Assembly: GCF_021653975.1 (NCBI RefSeq)
Contig: NZ_JAJKFK010000005.1
Span: 371,696 to 435,695, forward strand
Direction: 5' to 3'
Length of the DNA: 64,000 nt
Source: Amycolatopsis sp. GM8
GTDB taxonomy: Bacteria; Actinomycetota; Actinomycetes; Mycobacteriales; Pseudonocardiaceae
Position 1 is the stretch's first letter. Each line of letters begins with the position of its first letter. Below, piece by piece: positions 57,999 to 64,000 of this stretch. The notes under the pieces are model-generated. The model did not search any database. It was not told the origin of the DNA and worked only from the letters and a program-made list of their open reading frames with translations. Position numbers and translations under genes: made by a program.

Positions 57999-59975
57999 AT
58001 GGAACTCGAGGGAGCGGGCACGACCGCGCTGCCCGCCCCTGTCCGGCATCTCGTCGGCCGCGTCCGCCAGGTCGAGTTGCTCGACGAGGTCGCCGGCGCC
58101 GAGATCGTCACCGTCACCGGCCCGCGCGGCATCGGCAAGACCACTCTGGTCGTCTGGTGGGCGAACCGGGCCCAGCGCCGGTTCCCCGGCGGCTGCCTCT
58201 ACGCCGACCTGAACGGTACCGACGGCCATACCGAGGCCGTGCTGGCGTGCTTCCTGCGGCGGCTCGGCGTTTCCCTCGCCTCGACCGCGCCCGGCGAGCT
58301 GCCCGGTCTGTTCAAGATCGTCACCGAGACCAAGCGCGTCCTCGTCGTACTCGACAACGCGGCGTCGTCTCGACAGGTCGACGACCTTCGGCCCGCGCCG
58401 GGCAATGGTCTAGTGGTCACCAGCCGCACGCCCCTGCCCGGCCTCCCCGGCATCACGCTGCCCCTCGACGCGCTGACCATCGAGGAGTCACGGCGGCTGC
58501 TGAGCCTGCCCGCCGGTGTCGCCGACCGGCTCGCCGCGGATCCCGACGCGACCCAGCGCGTGATCCGGCTGTGCAACCGGCTGCCGCTGCCGCTGCGCCT
58601 CGCCGGTGATCAGCTGGCCGCGCGCAAGGACGTGACCATGGCCGAACTCGCGGACGAACTCGAAGCGGGTGGCTCGACCACTCGAATGGTTACGAGAATC
58701 GAGGTCGACGCGGGAGTATCGGTAGCCATGGACGCCAGCTACCGCACCCTGTCGCCCGAAGCCGCGCGGACCTTTCGGTTGCTGGGTAGCCAGCCCTGCG
58801 CCGGCCTGCACGTGTTCGCGATCGCCGCACTGGCCGGTGTCGACGTCCCCGACGCGCGGGCGGCGGTCGGCGAGCTGGTGCGGTACGGGCTCGTCGAGTT
58901 GAGCGACCAGCGTTACCGGCTCGTCAGCGCGCTCGGCGACTACGCGGCCGACCGCACGAGCAGTACGGAACTCGCCGAGGCGCGGCGCCGGCTGTTGCAC
59001 TGGTACGTCTGCGCGACCGCCGTCGCGGGCCACGCGCTCGCGCCCGGCTGGGCCGGGCAGGCAATGGAGGTCGATACCACCGGGCTGACCCTGCCGGAGT
59101 TCGCCGGAACCGACCGCCGGGCGCCGGTTTCCTGGCTGGACAACGAATTCGCCGCCGCGCTCGCGTTGCTCCACGACGCGGAAGAGGAAAACTCCGAGGC
59201 GTGGCAGCTGCCGGTGCACTACCTGCCGTTCATGTACCTGACGAAGCACTGGGAGTTCTGCCTCGATTTCGCCCGCACAGCAGTGAAAATCGCCCGCCGG
59301 TCCGGGCTCGGGCTCGCGGTCGCCCGGAGCCTGCACGCGTTCAGCTGGGTGTTGCACGAGCTGAACCGGGACGCGGAAGCACGGCCCCATCTGGAAGAAG
59401 CGATGGAGCTGTACGGGCAGATCGACGACGCCCGCGGCCGCGCGCTGACCGCGCACATGTATGGCGAGGTGCTGACCGCGTTGCACTGTTACCCCGAAGC
59501 GCGGGATCAGCTGGAGGGCGCGCTCGCGCACTTCCGGCAGTCCGGCTGGCGGTTCGGCACGGCGATCGCGCTCGCCAGCATGGCCGCCACCCTCGAAAAG
59601 GAAGGCTGGACCGGGCCCGCGTTCGAGGCGGCCAGGGAGGCGTTGAAGATCTCCGGTGAGCTCGGCATCTGGCCGCTGGAAAGCCGGTCACACCACCAAC
59701 TCGGCCTGCTGCACCAAAGAAACGAAGAACCGCACGAAGCGATCGAGCAGTTCACGCAGGCACGCGACCTGCGCCGCGCGACGGGTGAACAGTGGGGCGA
59801 GGCGGACAGCCTGCTGAGCCTCGCCGAGGCACTCGTCATGCTCGGCCGACACGACGAGGCTCGCGACGCATTCCTCCAGGCCCGCCGGATCTTCAACGAC
59901 CTGGACGACGCACGCGTCCTCGACGTCGACGCGGCACTGGCAAACCTGGACGTGTCGCGGAAGCCGGACGCATAA
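57999..59975 (+). CDS. NB-ARC ATPase / TPR regulatory protein without DNA-binding domain
   Basis: 658 residues from the ATG at 57999. An NB-ARC domain follows a short leader: Walker A VTGPRGIGKTTLVVWWANRA, Walker B RVLVVLDNAASSRQVDDLRP, sensor-like GNGLVVTSRTPLPGLPG, and NRLPLPLRLAGDQLAARKD. The C-terminal 300 residues are TPR-like (NEEPHEAIEQFTQARDLRRA, LGRHDEARDAFLQARRIFND). There is no helix-turn-helix, unlike the gene at 44479. It is likely an ATP-driven scaffold or signal switch. It converges on kdpD with only 10 bp between the stops. Confidence 0.88.
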   Translation: MELEGAGTTALPAPVRHLVGRVRQVELLDEVAGAEIVTVTGPRGIGKTTLVVWWANRAQRRFPGGCLYADLNGTDGHTEAVLACFLRRLGVSLASTAPGELPGLFKIVTETKRVLVVLDNAASSRQVDDLRPAPGNGLVVTSRTPLPGLPGITLPLDALTIEESRRLLSLPAGVADRLAADPDATQRVIRLCNRLPLPLRLAGDQLAARKDVTMAELADELEAGGSTTRMVTRIEVDAGVSVAMDASYRTLSPEAARTFRLLGSQPCAGLHVFAIAALAGVDVPDARAAVGELVRYGLVELSDQRYRLVSALGDYAADRTSSTELAEARRRLLHWYVCATAVAGHALAPGWAGQAMEVDTTGLTLPEFAGTDRRAPVSWLDNEFAAALALLHDAEEENSEAWQLPVHYLPFMYLTKHWEFCLDFARTAVKIARRSGLGLAVARSLHAFSWVLHELNRDAEARPHLEEAMELYGQIDDARGRALTAHMYGEVLTALHCYPEARDQLEGALAHFRQSGWRFGTAIALASMAATLEKEGWTGPAFEAAREALKISGELGIWPLESRSHHQLGLLHQRNEEPHEAIEQFTQARDLRRATGEQWGEADSLLSLAEALVMLGRHDEARDAFLQARRIFNDLDDARVLDVDAALANLDVSRKPDA

Positions 59976-59985
59976 GCGCCGCGCC

Positions 59986-62550
59986 TCAACGGGATCCTGG
60001 CGCTGCCTGGGTCGCGGGCTCGAAGACCGGCAGCGACACGATCACCGTCAGGCCGCCGCCGGGAGTGTCCTCCGCGGTGATGCTGCCGCCCATCGCGTCG
60101 ACGAAACCCTTCGCCACCGACAGGCCCAGCCCTAAACCCGCCCCGGGCCGGGGGTCGCGCGGATGCTGGAACGGCGTGAACAGGCTGTCCGTCGCGCCCT
60201 TGCGCACCCCGCGCCCGCGGTCGACCACCCGCAGCTCGACCGAACCGCCGTATGCGCTGGCCCGGATCGCGACCGCGGGTTCGCCGGCCGCCGAATCCCC
60301 GCGCGGCACCGGTTTGCCGTGGCGCAACGCGTTGTCGACCAGGTTCGCGATGACGCGTTCGAGCAGCCCGGCGTCGGCACGGGCGGGCGGCAGCCGCTCG
60401 TCCACCTCGACCTCGACCCCGCTGCGATCACGCAAACCGGACAGCGCCGAGCGCACGACGTCGAGGTAGCGGACGGGCGCCAGCCGCGGTTCGACGGCGC
60501 CGGTCGCGAGCCGCGACGAGTCGAGCAGGTTGTCGACCACACCACGCAGCCGGTCAGTCGATTTCGCAATGGTGTCAACGAGTTCCCGCGAGTCCTCGGC
60601 GGACAGGCGCAGCCGCGGATCGACCAGGCCGTCGACGGCGGCCCTGATCGACGTGAGCGGGGTGCGCAGGTCGTGCCCGAGCCCGGACAGCAGCGCGGTC
60701 CGCAGTTCGACGTTCTCCGCCTGCCGCCGCGCGTCGGCCGCTTCGGCGGTCATGCGTTGCTGCCGCAGCGCGAGCAGCGCTTGCCCGGCCGCGGCTTCCA
60801 GCGCGCGCTGGTCCGCGGCGGGCAGGTTCCGGCCGTTGAGCACGAGGTGCACGTCGGCCGTGACCGGCACGTCGACATCGCCCTCGTCGGGTTCGCGGCA
60901 CGGGTCCAGGCCGGCGCACTCCGCGGTTTCCCAATGCCCGTCCCGTTTTTCCAGCAACGCGACCGACGTGAGGCCGAAGTTCTCCCGCACCTTCTCCAAT
61001 AGGGCCGGCAACGGGTGCGGCTGCGCGAGCACGGTGCGCGCGTAGGACGACAGCAGCGCCGCCTCGGTCTGCGCGCCGGCCGCCTGCTGCGCCAGCCGCC
61101 CGGCGCGGTCCACCAGCAGGGAAACCATCACCGCGACGACGACCATCACCACCACGGCGACGATGCTCTGCGGCTCGCCGATCCGGAAACTGTTGTAGGG
61201 CACGGTGAAGAAGTAGTCGTAGAGCAAACCGGACAGTACGGCGGCGATCAGCGCCGGGCCGAGGCTACTTACCATCGCCACCACCACCGTCACGAACACG
61301 AACGCGACCGCGTCGGTGGCCTGCGAGAGGTGCCCGCGCAGCAGCACTCCGGCGAGCGTGATCAGCGCGGGCAGCACTACGGCGAGCGACCACCCAGCGA
61401 GCCCGGAACGCCGCGCGCGTCCGTCCCGGGCACTCCGGGTGCGACGCTTCCCGGCGGCCTCCTCGTGTGTGACCATGTGCACGTCGATATGACCGGACTC
61501 CTGCACCGTCGCGGCGCCGATGCCCTCGTCGAAGAGGCGCTTCCAGCGCGGCCGGCGGGACGTGCCGAGCACCAGCTGTGTCGCGTTGACGCCGCTCGCG
61601 AAGTCGAGCAGTGCTCTCGGCACGTCGTCGCCGACGACGGTGTGGAAGGTGGCGCCGAGGTCCTCGGCGAGCCGCCGATACTTCGCGACCGCCTGCGGTG
61701 ACACGTCCGCGAGGCCGTCCGATTTCAGCACGTGCACGACCAGCAGATCACCGCCGGCTTTCGCGGCGATCCGCCGGGCGCGGCGGATGAGCGTCTCGCT
61801 CTCGCCACCGCCGGTGATGGCGGCGACGACACGTTCCCGGGCCTCCCAGGTTTCGGTGATCTCGTGCTGCGCCCGGTAGCGCTGCAGGGCCACGTCGACC
61901 TGGTCGGCCACCCACAGCAGCGCCAGCTCGCGGAGCGCGGTGAGGTTGCCGGGACGGAAGTAGTTGCCGAGCGCCGCGTCGATCTTGTGCGCGGGATAGA
62001 CATTGCCGTGCGCGAGCCGGCGGCGCAGCGCCTCGGGGGTGATGTCGACCAGCTCGATCTGCCCGGCCCGGCGCACGACCTCGTCCGGCACGGTTTCGCG
62101 CTGCGTGATGCCGGTGATGCGCTCGACGACGTCGTTGAGGCTTTCCAGGTGCTGGATGTTCACCGTGGAGAGCACGGTGATACCGGCGTCGAGCAGCTCT
62201 TCGATGTCCTGCCAGCGCTTCTGGTGCCGCGAGCCGGGCATGTTCGTATGTGCCAGCTCGTCGACGCACACCACCTCGGGATGGCGCGCCAGCACGGCGT
62301 CGGTGTCCATCTCGGTGAACTCGGTGCCGCGGTACTCCACCGTGCGGCGCGGCACGATCTCCAGGCCCTGCAGCATTTCCGTGGTCTTGACCCGGTCGTA
62401 GGTCTCGACGTAGCCGACGACGACGTCGGTCCCCCGGTCGCGGCGGCGGCGCGCTTCGCCCAGCATCGCGTAGGTCTTGCCGACGCCGGGCGCCGCTCCG
62501 AGGTAGATCCGGAGCTCGCCCCGCGGGGGCGGCACCGACAGTGGTTCCAT
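59986..62550 (-). CDS. kdpD: Sensor histidine kinase KdpD
   Basis: 854 residues with the complete KdpD layout. The N-terminal KdpD domain begins GELRIYLGAAPGVGKTYAML, with Walker A at 19-26, and has VVCVDELAHTNMPGSRHQKR. A universal-stress-like domain follows (DLLVVHVLKSDGLADVSPQA), then four membrane helices in DUF4118 (LAGWSLAVVLPALITLAGVL onward). A GAF-like region and the kinase core come last, with His626 in LLSGLGHDLRTPLTSIRAAV, VIANLVDNALRHGKPVPRGD and GAGLGLGLSVAKGFVDAMGG. It senses K+ limitation or turgor. kdpE and kdpFABC are not adjacent; the gene follows phoU by 39 bp. Confidence 0.95.
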   Translation of the reverse strand: MEPLSVPPPRGELRIYLGAAPGVGKTYAMLGEARRRRDRGTDVVVGYVETYDRVKTTEMLQGLEIVPRRTVEYRGTEFTEMDTDAVLARHPEVVCVDELAHTNMPGSRHQKRWQDIEELLDAGITVLSTVNIQHLESLNDVVERITGITQRETVPDEVVRRAGQIELVDITPEALRRRLAHGNVYPAHKIDAALGNYFRPGNLTALRELALLWVADQVDVALQRYRAQHEITETWEARERVVAAITGGGESETLIRRARRIAAKAGGDLLVVHVLKSDGLADVSPQAVAKYRRLAEDLGATFHTVVGDDVPRALLDFASGVNATQLVLGTSRRPRWKRLFDEGIGAATVQESGHIDVHMVTHEEAAGKRRTRSARDGRARRSGLAGWSLAVVLPALITLAGVLLRGHLSQATDAVAFVFVTVVVAMVSSLGPALIAAVLSGLLYDYFFTVPYNSFRIGEPQSIVAVVVMVVVAVMVSLLVDRAGRLAQQAAGAQTEAALLSSYARTVLAQPHPLPALLEKVRENFGLTSVALLEKRDGHWETAECAGLDPCREPDEGDVDVPVTADVHLVLNGRNLPAADQRALEAAAGQALLALRQQRMTAEAADARRQAENVELRTALLSGLGHDLRTPLTSIRAAVDGLVDPRLRLSAEDSRELVDTIAKSTDRLRGVVDNLLDSSRLATGAVEPRLAPVRYLDVVRSALSGLRDRSGVEVEVDERLPPARADAGLLERVIANLVDNALRHGKPVPRGDSAAGEPAVAIRASAYGGSVELRVVDRGRGVRKGATDSLFTPFQHPRDPRPGAGLGLGLSVAKGFVDAMGGSITAEDTPGGGLTVIVSLPVFEPATQAAPGSR

Positions 62551-62589
62551 GTCGCCAGTGTGCGCCGCCCGCGATCACGGTTCGACACC

Positions 62590-63243
62590 TCAGCGGGCGG
62601 CGTACTCCACGGGGTCACCGGTGATGAACGCGGCCCGCCGGGTCACCGACACCGCGTGGTCGGCGAAGCGTTCGTAGTAGCGGCTGAGCAGGACGGCCTC
62701 CACGGCCGGGATCGTGCCGAACGTCCACTCCGGCCGGCCGACGATCGTGAACAGCGAGCGGTGCAGGTCGTCCATCTCCGTCTCCGCCTCGCGCAGGCCG
62801 CCGGTGAGCACCAGGTCGTGCGCGCGCAGGGTCGCGCCCGCGGCGACGGCGAGGCCGAACGCGAGCTCGCCCATCTGCCGGAACCGCGCGTGCAGGAGGT
62901 CGGGCACCACCGGCTCCGGATGGCGCCGCAGCACGGCGACCGCTACGTGATGCGCCAGGTCGCCCATGCGCTCGATGTTCTCGGCGGACCGCACGATCGT
63001 GACGATCGTGCGCAGGTCCGTCGCGACGGGTGCGTGCAACGCGAGCAGCACCTGCGCCAGCCGCTCGATCCGGGCCCGGTCGTCGTCCACCTCTCGGTCA
63101 CCGGCGACGACCCGTTCGGCACCGGCGACATCGGCCGTGAGCAGCGCCGTGGTCGCGCCCCGCACCGCGGTCCCGACGCGATCGCACATGTCCGCGAGCT
63201 GGTCGACGAGGTCATCGAGCTGCTGGTGGTAGACGTCGCGCAT
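62590..63243 (-). CDS. phoU: Phosphate transport system regulatory protein PhoU
   Basis: 217 residues from the ATG at 63243 (MRDVYHQQLDDLVDQLADMC), with AAGGGA at an 8-bp spacing. Two PhoU three-helix bundles, each with its metal-binding segment: ENIERMGDLAHHVAVAVLRR and SRYYERFADHAVSVTRRAAF. PhoU signals phosphate sufficiency to the PhoR-PhoP system and the Pst transporter. No pst genes are near. It is the apparent first gene of a unit with kdpD, an unusual pairing of phosphate and potassium regulators. Confidence 0.93.
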   Translation of the reverse strand: MRDVYHQQLDDLVDQLADMCDRVGTAVRGATTALLTADVAGAERVVAGDREVDDDRARIERLAQVLLALHAPVATDLRTIVTIVRSAENIERMGDLAHHVAVAVLRRHPEPVVPDLLHARFRQMGELAFGLAVAAGATLRAHDLVLTGGLREAETEMDDLHRSLFTIVGRPEWTFGTIPAVEAVLLSRYYERFADHAVSVTRRAAFITGDPVEYAAR

Positions 63244-63360
63244 CGTGCCGTCCCTTCGACTGGTCGTCACACGATGTAACCGGGTTTGGGCGCCGGCCGC
63301 CAGCGGTCGTCGCCCGGCTTAACGGATTTCTGTCACCTTCTGGGTGTCTACTGTGGACCC

Positions 63361-64000
63361 TCACACGCTGCGCAGCACCGAGACGACGGTGCCCAGCACG
63401 ACGGCTTCGTCCCCGTCGATCACGTCGTAGGCCGGGTTGCGCGGTTCGAGGTAGACGTGCCCGTCGCGACGGCGGAACACCTTGACCGTGGCCTCGCCGT
63501 CGATCATGGCGGCGACGATCTGGCCGGAATGGGCTTCGGGCTGCTGCTTGACCACGACGATGTCGCCGTCACAGATCGCGGCGTCGATCATCGAGTCCCC
63601 GCGCACCCGCAGGCCGAACACCGTGCCGCGCCCGGTGAGCTCGCGGGGCAGGGTCAGCAGGTCGTCGACGTGCTCCTCGGCCGAGATGGGGGTGCCGGCG
63701 GCGATGTCGCCGACGACGGGCACGGCCACCGAGTCCGCGTCCGGCTCCCGCGTCGAGGGCTGAAGGAACATCCGCACGTCGATCGGCCGGGACATCGTCG
63801 CGCTGCGGCGGAGGAAACCCTTGTCCTCCAACGCCGCGAGATGCTTGGACACCGAGGAGGACGACCGCAGCCCGACGGCCTCGCCGAGCTGCCGCGTGTT
63901 GGGCGGGTACCCGTGGCGAACCACCCAGTCGCGGATCGTCACCAGGATCCGCTGCTGCCGCGGCGGCAGCGCCGAGGCGTCCAGGTGCTCGAACGCGTCA
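63361..64000 (-). CDS. lexA: LexA repressor, 5' end outside the window
   Basis: The frame stays open from the stop at 63361 to the right edge, so the N-terminal few residues are missing. The upstream part reads LPPRQQRILVTIRDWVVRHG. Winged helix: YPPNTRQLGEAVGLRSSSSV, SKHLAALEDKGFLRR. The self-cleavage site is Ala-Gly in VVGDIAAGTPISAEEHVDDL; the catalytic Ser is in LRVRGDSMIDAAICDGDIVV and the Lys in DGEATVKVFRRRDGHVYLEP. LexA represses DNA-repair genes until RecA filaments trigger cleavage; the alkB box at 33857 is a likely target. Its own promoter is outside the window. Confidence 0.95.
   Translation of the reverse strand, partial: DAFEHLDASALPPRQQRILVTIRDWVVRHGYPPNTRQLGEAVGLRSSSSVSKHLAALEDKGFLRRSATMSRPIDVRMFLQPSTREPDADSVAVPVVGDIAAGTPISAEEHVDDLLTLPRELTGRGTVFGLRVRGDSMIDAAICDGDIVVVKQQPEAHSGQIVAAMIDGEATVKVFRRRDGHVYLEPRNPAYDVIDGDEAVVLGTVVSVLRSV

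Noticed and set aside
31000..58000. A secondary-metabolite gene cluster
   Set aside because: Many regulators, a BBE-like oxidase and methyltransferases are present, but there is no polyketide synthase, NRPS, terpene or RiPP core gene.
1..64000. tRNA, rRNA and riboswitches
   Set aside because: No cloverleaf, rRNA or known riboswitch consensus was recognised by eye; thiL has only a short 5' region without a TPP motif. A covariance-model search would settle this.

Overview
The window is high-GC DNA (by eye about 70% G+C) with an actinobacterial gene set. It has an NdgR-type IclR regulator facing leuCD, a mycobacterial-type MutT1 (Nudix plus histidine phosphatase) after ppk, a Rv1733c-like membrane protein, an IniB-like protein, F420-related genes (a Ddn-like oxidoreductase and a CofC/FbiD guanylyltransferase), stand-alone GAF-ANTAR proteins, LCP, DUF3515 and many TetR/XRE/NB-ARC regulators. 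This best fits the Pseudonocardiaceae, probably Amycolatopsis or a close relative; that placement is inferred from gene content only.

Layout. 1-12.9 kb: Ddn-like gene (partial) divergent from a TetR gene, then a cyclopropane synthase-like methyltransferase, pyruvate carboxylase, a secreted subtilase that lacks catalytic residues, recG with a DAK2-domain gene, rpmB, and an alcohol dehydrogenase head-to-head with a TetR gene. 13-31 kb is mostly housekeeping: ung, gamma carbonic anhydrase, thiL, an Lrp-type RAM protein, DUF3515, ddl, a MocR regulator, gpsA-plsC, cofC, ppk-mutT1, HU, leuCD and ndgR. 31-47 kb is accessory: LCP, a berberine-bridge-like flavoenzyme, alkB behind a LexA-type box, two GAF-ANTAR genes, a MarR-controlled NDH-2-like gene, an esterase, an alpha/beta-hydrolase-methyltransferase fusion, an amino-acid binding lipoprotein and an NB-ARC regulator. 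47-58 kb is regulatory and surface-related: LuxR, two SAV2177-type methyltransferases, a rearranged DinB pseudogene, a degenerate histidine kinase with an RsbA-like partner, an XRE regulator, a YheO/DauR-like regulator, an ArsR-type regulator, a secreted QxW lectin and an IniB-like protein. 58-64 kb: NB-ARC/TPR protein, kdpD, phoU and lexA (partial).

The feature that other gene families do not explain is a set of palindromic interspersed elements in convergent (3'-to-3') gene junctions. A 233-bp element with long inverted arms occurs three times (1088, 17132, 49489), always between convergent genes, always in the same orientation, and always 11-43 bp from the stop of the minus-strand gene. 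A second, 171-bp palindromic module occurs twice (12992, 49260); a relative at 16917 keeps similar outer segments around an unrelated hairpin. Small GCGC-GGA-GCGC hairpins flank the 171-bp module. Two further convergent junctions hold 21-bp-period repeats, and two others share a 24-bp hairpin motif. I read these as a collection of 3'-end elements (terminators or RNA structures, possibly mobile). Their function is not known from sequence.

The three intergenic stretches longer than 300 bp (12893-13238, 16900-17392, 49239-49764) are largely filled by these elements. I found no tRNA, rRNA, CRISPR array, transposase, prophage or polyketide/NRPS genes.
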